This document shows positions 10,269 through 20,696 of a stretch of 64,000 nucleotides of DNA, piece after piece (position 1 is the first letter of the stretch; each line of letters opens with the position of its first letter). Source of the stretch: Malachius bipustulatus (Eukaryota > Arthropoda > Insecta > Coleoptera > Melyridae); assembly GCA_910589415.1 (NCBI GenBank), contig OU342634.1, positions 22,751,144 through 22,815,143 on the forward strand, written 5' to 3'. The translations under genes and the position numbers were made by a program. A model generated the notes under the pieces. It was not told the DNA's origin. It saw nothing but the letters and a program-made list of their open reading frames with translations, and searched no databases.

Positions 10269-12472
10269 TAAACTACTAAAAAGTGGGACATCTGTCTGTA
10301 CATTATATCAATTTGAAGCTGTAAGGAAAGAGTTGTGGAAAAGACTAATATATGTTATATTATATAATTGTATATGTCAGACTGATGAGCTGAAAACAAT
10401 CAGTGAAACATCGATTCTTTGATTTTACCGACCATTGGAGGTTAATATAAAGATAGCCGAGATCGTCAGGATTTTTTTTTAATGGGACCCTGTATAACAT
10501 TAGGAAATGAACGCCATTCGTAAACATTATTTCCCAAACTATGTTTTAATATTTCTCAAGAATTCTTAATGACAGTAATTGCTAAACTTCGTGAATGAAT
10601 TCAGGAAGGAATCGTAACAAACCTAACTTTCACATTTTCGGCATTATCAGTAATTTCAAACAATAAAAAGTTAAATTGTCGAAGGCGTCGTTCTTTAAAT
10701 TTCCGAGAAAGTATAGGACATTTTTAAGGAAAATTTGCATGTTTTAATTGAGTAAGAAAGATAAGAGCGCTTGCTGAGTTTTCCTTCATTCGTTGAAAGA
10801 AAAGTTGAAAATTGAATTACAACCTTCGTAGGTACCTGTATAAGGAAATTGAATATTATCTTATTCTCCACTTCCGGTAGGAAATTTGTGATCAAATTAG
10901 ATATCCTTTTTTAATTTTAATTTTTTTCATGTAACAAGAAATATTCATAACTAATTGATTCCCTGGAAATGAGATGAATGGTTTTCATTTATATTTTGGT
11001 CTGTCATGTTCATGTTAACCAACCTGTTAATCATTCAAAAGAAATTAGAATAATTCGATGTATCTAATTTTAGAGGAGCAATAGTGAAATAGGAGTTGTA
11101 TGAATTATTTCTGGAACTAGTTGGTAGGAGTTCGACTGGAAACTCCAGTCTGTCATTCAATAATTCAAATCCCTAATTGCCCTTAGCATTCGATACAATT
11201 CCCTGCGCTTAAATAATTCATGTTTTCTAACCTGGGATTTTTCCTCTACATCAGTATCTCTACTAGGTAAGTATACTGTATATAATTAAGAGAAATCTTG
11301 ATATCGTACAACAAATTTTCTCCTGTTACTTGTTGAATTATTTGTTAGAAAATAAATCTCAACTGGAGAAAAACGAGCTCATATAATTGGAATGAAAATT
11401 GTTGAATAATTGAGATAATTCTCTATTCATGGAAATTGGAACTATTTCTAAACCCTTCAGGCTGTCTAAAAATAGAAATCCTTTGATCACACATTTTTCC
11501 GACCTATGTATTGCTGGACAGGTACTATTACTTGGAATGTTTGAAAAAAATATCATCTCAGCTAGCTGCAGCAGTAAATAGCAAATACGAGTATATTCCT
11601 ATAAGGCCAGATTTATAATATATGGACGCAAATATTAATTCCAGTGTTTCATTAATTTGTTCAAATATAATAGTGGATACAACTTGCTTTCATTCTGGTT
11701 TGAATACACATACAAAATCCTTATACGAGTGGTAATAGACATTGGCGCCAAATGTTGTTTACTTTCGGGCTTTAAAAGGAACGGAGGGTTGAAAACAGCC
11801 ACGTTTTCCATTATATTTTGGCTCAAGCATGAAGTAATTTCCTTGATAGAATAACATGGTGGCTTAATATTTTCATGGAAAACATTTCTTAACTTCTGGT
11901 TGTGAAAATATTTTTGATGTATCTTCTTTCGTGATACAGGTTGGAAATGTAGCGTTAAACTTATAAATTTTTTTCTACAAAGATAATATTCGAAAGGGCT
12001 TTTCAAATAATAAGAATACATACATAAAAAATTTAGTAGGTACAATAATTTGATCGAAAATTCGTTAACGTTTGGTTTGTTGTGATTGTGTAAATTATTT
12101 ATAAAAGTTACAATAAATATTAATTTAAATTATTGCATTGCTGAGTTTCACTTCACAGCCGTTAGATTTCAATGCAAAAACTTATTAGCTAAATATTAGC
12201 TCAGTGTTGCTTTTATAAAATATGGTATAATCTCTTTAACAAATTAAAATGTTTTCAATTTGCTATTCATTTTAGTTGATTGCTTTTTTTTAACAGCAAT
12301 TTATTAATACGAGTATTTTCCATCAGATTGCAGAAAAAATCGATAATTTAAAAAAAATTAATATCTATTGTAGGCACTAGAAGTTTCTTGCCTGCACAGG
12401 CCCTTCCATGTTATTATAACAGTAACACTGTTATCTAAAAATATTCTGAATATACTTTTTTTATATTTATTT

Positions 12473-12530
12473 ATGGCAAACTGATGCGCCTTAAGAAACG
12501 CGAAACAATAGTCTTTGGCTTCAGATTCAT
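12473..12530 (+). ncRNA. Degenerate hammerhead-ribozyme-like motif
   Basis: CTGATGC (12481-12487) is followed by a short GC...GC stem and GAAA (12502-12505). Then AC-AATA-GT forms a minimal 2-bp stem III, ending in GTC, the usual cleavage triplet (C at 12513). The four bases before CTGATG (CAAA) pair with the four after the triplet (TTTG), giving stem I. This is the order expected of a type I hammerhead as found in short retroelements. The core A9 is replaced by C and stem II keeps only two pairs, so it is unlikely to be active now. Called from pattern only. Confidence 0.35.
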
Positions 12531-13655
12531 ATGATTTGTGTCAATCGACGAAATTAATTTTATATGGTATGCCGGCATGAGAATGTTAAAGTATCGTGTT
12601 CATAGGTATCACTCAAATATACCGAACGAAACAACACATTTCGAACAGCAACCGAAGTAGCACAATCGCACTCCATTGCGGCCTTGTTTTAACTTTTATT
12701 TAACTGCCAGTCCATTTTATTAACAGCACACGCAAGCAAGCCATCGCAATACCTACTTGAACAACTAACAAAGCAAAATTGACAAAGCTATTATGAAGCT
12801 ACTTGAATAGTGAAGCGAGATGAAAACTAGATAAATAAAGAAATGACCCTAAATGATGGGTTACCTACTTCAATTCAGAGGTTGAAGGTGGACGGAGCTC
12901 TGGATTGCTTTGCGGAACTTCAGGAGAACTGCTTTGATTTATCCTTGACCGCGGCCGTTGTTCACGGATGCGAATGGAGCTCGAATGCAGGTTGATGTGG
13001 ATGGAGCTGAATGGCTGAACAAGCTGAAGGGTTTGAAAAGTTAGTTCCCTTATTAAATTGATAATAAATGTTAGCTGGAAAGAACAAGGTATAAAAACAC
13101 TGAGGAAATTCTTAAAAAATCAATGATTTAGAAATTTTATATTACACACTTCGCGCCATAAAGCTCTTAAAAAATTATCGTGTTAAATCGGCTATAGTAG
13201 GTTCAGATAATATTTAAAGTTAGGGGTGAAGTTTCTTGAAAGTTTCTCGTTCCATATATTTGTCGTCATAAAAATATTAGCCCCTTTGGCGGAAATTAGA
13301 ACATAAAAGCAGCGGCATAAAAATTTCAGACGATTAGTTCCAGTCTGGAGCTGGAGGTTGAGAATTTATCCAACTCCTTGCAGGAACGTGAGTACCAGAA
13401 ACCTGAGCTTGAGATTAATCGAGAAAGTAATTAAAATTATTTGAAAAATGGTAATGTGGCTGGTAAATTGATGATTATTTTTAATTCAACTGCACATATA
13501 GGATATCGGAGTGGCAGGGCGTTTTAACTCTGTGAAAGTAAATGACTAGAGTTTATAATACTTAACCCTATATGGGATTAGACAAGTTACTTCCAGTAGC
13601 TTACCATTTTTTTATTCAGATTTCACTTAGCTCTGCAGTTACTTGAAATCCGATA

Positions 13656-13708
13656 TGGCAGACTGATGAGCCTTAATGAAATCGAAATCATTTTTATCAT
13701 TCAAGTCA
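13656..13708 (+). ncRNA. Second copy of the hammerhead-like motif
   Basis: The stretch from TATGGCAGACTGATGAGCCT (13655-13674) to GAAA (13684-13687) closely matches 12473-12505, while flanking sequence does not match. This copy has the canonical CTGATGA box, but its stem II has decayed and stems I and III are not convincing. Shared sequence confined to a structured core suggests a dispersed retroelement feature rather than chance. Confidence 0.3.
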
Positions 13709-15226
13709 TGTGGCATCTAATTTGACTTGTTCCTTGTATTATTAGCTCTGACATGATCTATCTAAGCTTTAATGTCGCAAAAACTGTATAGGTAATATTA
13801 TGTCATTCCCGTACTTTTATTTATTTAATTAGTGAAACTATAACCGAGGTACATATTATAATTTATTATCGATCAATATCCAGATTAGAATGCATCTAGT
13901 TCATCGCAAAATTTATTCAAATATTTCACCATGTCGAAAAGGTGCTTGAACATGCTATATTACGCCAGAGCTCACCTTTAGACCCTCGATAAAATCACAG
14001 TTTGTTTATCCAGATCTGTCTCCACTTCAAAACTTGCCAGTATTCAATTTCTGCATGCTTGCTGAATGTTTCAATTTCCCTATAGGGAAAACGGAGCGAA
14101 AATGTAGACACGTCCGAGGTGTGCGTGTCAGTGGCTCGTCAAGCGGTCAAACCACCGGCCAGTTCAGAATAGTGGTATTAGAAAGAATAGTACCTAGGGC
14201 AAGGTGGTTGTAATGTAAGACATGATTTAGGGGTGGTAGAGCGTTTTGAATTAACAACTCTCTTTTGTAACGTGGAATTATCACCTCCCATTTAGGTGAT
14301 TTAACTGTTAAGGTTATATTTATGTTGTTAAAGTCGTGTTGGTTTTGCAATAGGGGAAGAGGAAGTTGTTTATTCCAATGGCGAGATATAATTGATTTTT
14401 TTATGTAGTGATTCAGAATACCCTTTAAGTGACACGCGTCCTACTTTCAGATATCCTGGAACTTCGTGTTAGGGAAAAAACCGTGGAATTTGGGTTAAAA
14501 ATGGCACTAATAAAAATTATATTTGAAATAATATTATTTTGAAAAATTTTTGTGTTGAAAAAAAATTAAAGTGGTCATCCTGTATGTACCTATACATATA
14601 ATGTAGATGTACAAAAAGTAATAAATATTACAAAGTACCTATATAACTAATTTGATTGTTTTATTTTTCTTCACACTCTGTTTCCAAACCACGTGGTCTC
14701 TTTATGACTAACATATTCTCATAAATCGTAAAACACAATATAATGATATAGGAGAAAAATTGGTATGTACGTAATATATTGATGAGAAAATTGATAATTG
14801 AACACTATTCGTTTTTGCTGAAATTAGTCGAAACCGGATTATGAAAAGGTACTGTGATGAAATTAAATATTTAATTAAAACTAGGCACTCTAATTAAATC
14901 TAGGGATTCTAATTAAAACTAGGACCCTGATTAAAAACGCAGCAGCGCTGATCGTAAACATTAAAGGCAAATAATAGTCTAATCTCATTCAAAATTGAAT
15001 TCCACGTTTGGTCTTTTAGGTGCCATATTATTATCTATTCTGGTCTGCTTTTGCATAATATATAGGTACGTAGTTAACACTTCCATTGCCAGGTTTGATT
15101 CATTTGTTATACTTTGATAGCTTTGAATGTTATAAATTTATATATGTATAGGTAGGCATGTTTTTGTCTGTGGGTACATTACATGATATGTTCCATAGAA
15201 GGAATATACAAGAATATACATAATAT

Positions 15227-15772
15227 TGTTACGGGTTTCTCAATAAATAAATCACCACCAAAGTCTGTAAATTCCTTTATTGTTTAACACCACAAGTACT
15301 TATAACCTCTAATAATTATTATTCTAAATAATCAAAACACAAACAGCTGACTACACTACTACTTGCACTTGTCTATTCTTTATATCCGCTATCTGTCACT
15401 ACTGGCTCCCTTACTTCACACTTCACTTCTGCTCTGTCTATACTTCAGTCTTCACTGTTTCACGTTCAGGATACTACTACTTTCCACGCAACCGCAGGCT
15501 GTCCTTATATAGTCCCCCGATGCATCAGTAGTCACGTTCTACTCCGTTCTAGCAGGTACATTCTCGAACGTCGCACCGGCGCACCAGCCGTCGATTCATG
15601 GATTGTCTGTCTGTCGATGTGTCACATGACATGTGACTGGAACTGTCGCGAACATGTCTTTGACTAACTCAGTATAAAAAAAGAGAATGTAAACAAACAA
15701 GCAAATTGTGGACTAGAATGTTAAAGGTTAAATAAGCAATTACTAGAATTTTTCCAGAGCAGTCTCGTTATA
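15227..15772 (-). repeat. 3' LTR of the gypsy element
   Basis: On the coding strand it begins TATAACGAGACTGCTC and ends CCCGTAACA. It contains TATATAA (15505-15511) and AATAAA (15276-15281), placed as expected for the promoter and polyadenylation signal. The terminal dinucleotides are not the usual TG...CA at the start, so the exact 5' edge may be off by one or two bases. Confidence 0.9.
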
Positions 15773-17621
15773 CTGCCCCCTTTCTATTTTTTCGACGGAC
15801 GTATTCGATGTCTCCACAGTAGGGTGCCAGACGATTCAGGTGGACTACCTTCATCTTGCACTTGGGGGCTCCGCTCCGCTGTATCCTATACACCACGTCG
15901 TTTATCCTTTTAATAATTGTGTAAGGCCCTTCCCAGGATGGCATAAACTTGGGCGACAGACCCTTCTTCCTAGTTGGATTATAAAACCACACTTTGTCTC
16001 ATTCTGTGAAGCCGCCGGAGTTTGCCTTCAAGTCGTACCTCGCCTTCATTCGGTCGCTGGCCAACTTGATCTTCCTCCTGACAAGGGAATGCACTTCTGC
16101 CATGGAGTTTCTTAATTCGTCGACATAGTTTCTGATCTCCGATGGTGGACTGCTTGGTGAACAGTACACCAAATCACAGGGTAGCCGAATCTCCTTGCCG
16201 AATACAACCTTGGCTGGTGTCTGCCCTGTAGTCTCATGGATGGCTGCCCTGTACGACATCAGCAACAAAGGCAGGTGCTGGTCCCAATCTCGCTGATTGT
16301 TGCTCACCACCTTCGACAGATGTTCCTCCATTGTTCGATTAAACCGTTCTACCATACCGTCAGATTGTGGATGGAGAGGTGTAGTCCTTGTCTTGTTTAT
16401 CCCGAGCAGTTTACACATTTCTGCGAAAACTTGGGATTCAAAGTTTCGTCCTTGATCGGAATGCAACTCTAAAGGTACGCCAAATCTGCTAATGAAATTA
16501 TCCACCAAGACTCTCGCAACTGTAGCAGCTTCTTGGTTCGGTATGGCGTATGCTTCAGGCCACTTGCTGAAATAATCCATGGCAACCAGGATAAAGCGAT
16601 TGCCGCTGTCGCTGATTGGAAAAGAACCCGCTACGTCTATGGCTATCCTCTCAAATGGGGCTCCTACGTTGTACTGCTTCATAGCACCTGTCAGTCTTCT
16701 GCTTGGGCCCTTGCTTGCAGCACATTTCTCGCACTTACGGCACCAGGCTTCGACATCGTCCTTGCAGTTCACCCAGTAGAACCTCTCTCGAACTTTCGCT
16801 AGTGTTTTGTTCACTCCGAAGTGAGCTCCTGATGTACCTCCATGGATTACTTCGAGAATCTTCGGAACTTTACTCCTTGGGACCACCAACTGCATGACGA
16901 TCTTCTTTCCGTCGGCACTCTCCCAGGCTCTCTTCAGCAGACCATCTTCGATTTGCAGCGACTCCCATTGTGACCATAGAGCTTTATATTCTAGGCTACG
17001 TGGAGAAACCTCTGCCCACGTTGGTCTCGGTCCATTCTCTTCTTTACGTTTTAAAATGTCTCCGATGTCTTCGTCTTTTTCTTGCTCTTTCCTGCATGCT
17101 TCTATCGTCCATCCTGTATCTTCATTGATCACGATCCTTTTAACGCATTCTTCCTTCCGGCTGTCCTCAATCGGTTTAATACGAGGCGCCAACATCAGCT
17201 TGGGCCTCTGACGATGCTCCGATGACCTGCTCTCCTGCTCATCATTTGCCGGTGGCGGGTTTCTGATGAAACTGCCCTGACTGTCACTCCGGTGCTCGAA
17301 TCGCCTGAACGGGCTTCTTTCTCCGTTCCAGTTCCGCTCATGGTTGCGACCATGACCATTATCATCACCAAACCGCCAGCAGCCACCGCCCCGTCTGAAG
17401 TCTCGCTCACTCCTCGATAAACCTTTGCTCTCCACTCGGAAGCTGGGCCTTTCGCTCCTGTTTCTGTCTCGCCACGAACCAGATGTCTTGAAAACATCTT
17501 GTCGCCCTCTGATGTCTTGGCTGTCCACATGGCACTGCGGTGTTCTGGTGGAACCGAACTTAGGGGCCTTGATGTCGTCAGCCAGTATTCGCCCCTCCAC
17601 ACTGGCTGAAATTAGTTTTCC
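15768..17621 (-). pseudogene. pol: Gypsy pol remnant: integrase present, RT and RNase H missing
   Basis: The frame is -1 relative to gag and starts with ISAS-type sequence usual before a retropepsin, but no DTG/DSG active site follows. Instead there is an Arg/Ser/Gly-rich stretch and then integrase. Numbering from 17600: zinc-binding H253, H260, C290, C293; catalytic D322, D382 and E418 (D-D35-E). After residue 533 a TGA (15999-16001) interrupts the frame. It continues with a WEGPY motif (the GPF/Y module of gypsy integrases) to 15768. No YxDD motif or RNase H is found anywhere in the element. The integrase core itself looks intact. Confidence 0.88.
15773..15792 (-). other. Polypurine tract
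   Basis: The coding strand reads AAAAAATAGAAAGGGGGCAG directly before the 3' LTR. This is the usual primer site for plus-strand DNA synthesis. Confidence 0.75.
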
Positions 17622-18928
17622 TGCTGCGGACGAAGATCTTCCCGTTCCCGATAGATACCTCTATCTCTGGTTCTGCTCCTTTCCCTGTCTGGTCTTTGTT
17701 CCAGGGATCCACTACTTCGATGAGTCTGCTCACCAGCCTTACAATTGCGTATGAAATGAAAACTGGAACCGCAACGGTAGCACTGTTTCCTGTTTTCGTC
17801 CCTTGGAGTCCAACCTCTTTTCCCATCATTATTTAACAGGTCAGAGAGCTTATCCACCATCATTTTACTCAGCCTTTCCAATATGGTAGTCACGTCCTCT
17901 TCTTTTTCTTCATTAATTGTCACTGCTCGTACCTTGGAAAAATTTCTACCATTGGACGCCTTGATTGCTGCGTCTATTTCGAGCGCTCTAACTAGCGCTT
18001 CGCTGGACTTTGTCAAGTGTGACATGCGCAGGATCTTCTGTATTTCAGTGTCTCGTATCCCGTTGACAAAAGTTTGCGAGGCTAGTTGTTCCTTGAAATT
18101 TTGCGGCGAGTCTGGGTAGGCCTGATGGACAATCCTGTTGACGTCAGCTTCGAACTCCTGTAGCGACTCGTTCGGCTTCTACACTCTGCTCATTAACTGA
18201 TTTTGAAACACCTGCTCCATATGGCGATTGCCGAACCGAAGTTCTAATGCTGCACTCAATTGGTTGTAATTCGAGTGCAGTTCTACCGGCAGTGTTTGCA
18301 GCATGTCCACAGCTTGCCCTCGAAGAGCAAGAACCAGTGCCGTTGCCTTCTCTGCGTCGTTCCACCCGTTGGCCATGCATGCAGCCTGAAACTGCATCTT
18401 GTACGCAGTCCAGGGAGTTGTTCCGTCGTACGCTGGTGGTTTCACTTTCGCACCAAAACTGCTAGACGGTGCGGCACCCGGAGAATGCTTCACCTCAGAA
18501 CTTTCCAGAGTTCTGAGTTTTGTCTCGAAGTCGTTCTTCATTTCTTCTACCAGCAGTTTTGTTTTATGCTCCACCAGTTTTACTTCGTCGCGAAAACCAC
18601 TGACTTCGTTGCGAACACCGTTGACTTCATCACGAACACCATCAACGTCTTGTTTTACTTTGTTTAGTCCACACACATAATCGTCTCTTTGCTGAAGAAT
18701 AACTTTTAGTAGCTGCTCTTCACTATCCTTCTGCTGCTGCAGCAGCTTCTCTTCACTTTCTTTTTGTTGCTGCATCAATAACCTTTGCTGCTCTTGGCCG
18801 TCTTCCAGCTTCTTAACGATATTCTTCTGCTCTTCTTGGCCATTTTTGAGCAGTAACATCATATCCGCCAACATTTTCTCAGACATTTTGTCGCTTCCAG
18901 TTTCCTTTCCACTTCTTAATCTACCCAT
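17612..18928 (-). pseudogene. gag: Gypsy gag, one in-frame stop
   Basis: The ATG at 18928 opens a 438-codon frame with one TAG at codon 250 (18179-18181); the same frame continues after it. Residues ~30-90 are Gln/Glu/Lys-rich and look like a coiled coil, followed by three short repeats of the VRDEV type. Residues ~165-250 resemble the retrotransposon Gag capsid domain. A zinc knuckle C-x2-C-x4-H-x4-C lies at residues 383-396 (17741-17782), and the basic tail follows. Gag would build the virus-like particle and bind the RNA. The frame ends at TAA 17612-17614, overlapping the pol frame, which is shifted by -1. Confidence 0.88.
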
Positions 18929-18958
18929 TAACTAATTAATCTTCTTGCTGGAATCCGT

Positions 18959-18976
18959 ATCCCGCTTCTGACACCA
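18959..18976 (-). other. Primer binding site, tRNA-Leu-like
   Basis: Two bases after the 5' LTR the coding strand reads TGGTGTCAGAAGCGGGAT. This is complementary to a tRNA 3' end reading ATCCCGCTTCTGACACCA, which resembles insect and vertebrate leucine tRNAs (…CACTTCTGACA plus CCA). The TGG start and the position make it the primer site for minus-strand DNA; the choice of leucine is from memory of tRNA ends. Confidence 0.6.
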
Positions 18977-18978
18977 GT

Positions 18979-19524
18979 TGTTACGGGTTTCTCAATAAAT
19001 AAATCACCACCAAAGTCTGTAAATTCCTTTATTGTTTAACACCACAAGTACTTATAACCTCTAATAATTATTATTCTAAATAATCAAAACACAAACAGCT
19101 GACTACACTACTACTTGCACTTGTCTATTCTTTATATCCGCTATCTGTCACTACTGGCTCCCTTACTTCACACTTCACTTCTGCTCTGTCTATACTTCAG
19201 TCTTCACTGTTTCACGTTCAGGATACTACTACTTTCCACGCAACCGCAGGCTGTCCTTATATAGTCCCCCGATGCATCAGTAGTCACGTTCTACTCCGTT
19301 CTAGCAGGTACATTCTCGAACGTCGCACCGGCGCACCAGCCGTCGATTCATGGATTGTCTGTCTGTCGATGTGTCACATGACATGTGACTGGAACTGTCG
19401 CGAACATGTCTTTGACTAACTCAGTATAAAAAAAGAGAATGTAAACAAACAAGCAAATTGTGGACTAGAATGTTAAAGGTTAAAGAAGCAATTACTAGAA
19501 TTTTTCCAGAGCAGTCTCGTTATA
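18979..19524 (-). repeat. 5' LTR of the gypsy element
   Basis: Nearly identical to 15227-15772. It would drive transcription toward lower coordinates from the TATATAA box at 19257-19263. Confidence 0.9.
19257..19263 (-). promoter_or_regulatory. TATA box in the 5' LTR
   Basis: TATATAA on the minus strand in the middle of the LTR, the normal place for the U3/R boundary of a gypsy LTR. The matching AATAAA signal lies downstream at 19028-19033. Confidence 0.55.
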
Positions 19525-19839
19525 ATATTATATCACAAAATAATCAAATATTCTACATAATTATATAAAATTATAAGCTACACTACTGTATTGAATTAAA
19601 AAAATCTAATGAGATAACAAAACTAATAATTTAACAACAATAGAATAATTTTTTTGAAAACAATAACAAAAACAGTATTTTCTTACTACATTTTTAATAA
19701 TTGAAAATGATATTTTCCGATGGATTTGCTCAACTTTAAGTTAGTATTTATGTTGAGTACCTAGTCGGCAAAACGTTTTTCTGATTGCTAAAAAAAATAA
19801 TGAACCTAACTTATAAGTACCATTTTTTTAAGTGTGCTA
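19525..19839. other. Short AT-rich spacer
   Basis: Nothing recognised apart from the ATAT target duplication of the gypsy element at 19525-19528. Confidence 0.5.
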
Positions 19840-20694
19840 TACAGGGTGATTCTTTTAAAGCGCCCATTACAAAAAGTACGACTTCTAGTTGATCTAGGAA
19901 TCTGAAATTTGGAATTTAGGCAGCATACATAATAACGAGTCGAAATGAAATATTACCAAGATGGCGGCACATTTAAAAATGGGGACAGGAAGTGTCATCT
20001 TTGGTTTTTTAAATTGCACACCCCATACATTATTGCATTTTCAGATTGTCTGAGAAAATGTGATAACAATGGTACTTATAGTTGCAGTTTAAATTGAGTA
20101 GGCTATGAGTTATAAACAAGTGAAAATCACAATTTTTCAACTTTGAAGCCATTTCCAACAAAAACGGCTCAAGATATCAGAAAACGGATTACATGTCCCT
20201 ATTTTAACTTTTAAAGAGGTATCCTATTATGGAGTTGAAATGTCTATACAGGGTGGTGAAAATTATCATATTTTTGTTCACCCTGTATAAACATTTCAAC
20301 TATGCAGTAGGATACTAGAAGAAAAGTTAAGATAGGGACATGTAAACCGTTTTCAGATATCTTAAGCCGTTTTTGTTGGAAATGGCTTTAAAGCTGGAAA
20401 ATCGTGATTTTCACTTGTTTATAACTCATAGCCTACTCAATTTAAACTGCAACTATAAGTACCATTGTTATCACATTTTCTCAGACAATCTGAAAATGCA
20501 ATAATATATGGGGTGTCCAATTAAAAAAAACAAAGATGACACTTCCTTTCCCCATTTTTAAATGTGCCGCCATCTTGGTAATATTTCATTTCGACTCGTT
20601 ATTGTGTATGTTGCCTAAATTCCAAATTTCAGATTCCTAGATCAACTAGAAGTCGTACTTTTTGTAATGGGCGCTTTAAAAGAATCACCCTGTA
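19840..20694. mobile_element. 855-bp near-perfect palindromic MITE
   Basis: It starts TACAGGGTGATTCTTTTAAA and ends with the reverse complement, flanked by TA (19838-19839, 20695-20696). The two halves remain complementary almost to the centre near 20265, where TACAGGGTGG and CACCCTGTA occur again as an inner inverted pair around a short loop. The centre therefore repeats the terminal motif. No coding capacity. The hairpin arms are about 400 bp each with few mismatches, so a read-through transcript would be double-stranded. Confidence 0.88.
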
Positions 20695-20696
20695 TA

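Larger units (their letters stand above)
10269..15226. other. Intergenic with two hammerhead-like motifs
   Basis: No credible gene. A partial element end (CCCTGTATAA) lies at 10489-10498. The two motif copies at 12473 and 13656 are listed separately. The only long open frame (11635-12045, minus) is in AT-rich sequence and shows no domain. Confidence 0.4.
15227..19524 (-). mobile_element. Ty3/gypsy LTR retrotransposon, internally deleted and recently inserted
   Basis: Two 546-bp LTRs (15227-15772, 18979-19524) enclose gag and an integrase region on the minus strand. ATAT flanks both outer ends (15223-15226, 19525-19528), a 4-bp target duplication. The primer binding site and polypurine tract are both present. 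The total of 4.3 kb is too short for the family: reverse transcriptase, RNase H and the protease active site are missing between gag and integrase. By eye the LTRs differ at one position only (T at 15733, G at 19485), so insertion was recent. Gag and pol each also carry one in-frame stop. Confidence 0.92.

Noticed and set aside
10381..10417. CTGATGA - 5-bp stem - GAAAC, another hammerhead-like pattern
   Set aside because: Stem II pairs well, but neither stem III with a UH triplet nor stem I can be built, so it may be chance.
11635..12045. 136-codon open frame on the minus strand
   Set aside because: AT-rich, with Lys/Asn/Tyr/Phe-rich composition and no domain; a chance frame is likely, and a shorter frame overlaps on the other strand.
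16236..17211. Several open frames on the plus strand across the gypsy element
   Set aside because: They are antisense shadows of integrase and gag codons.
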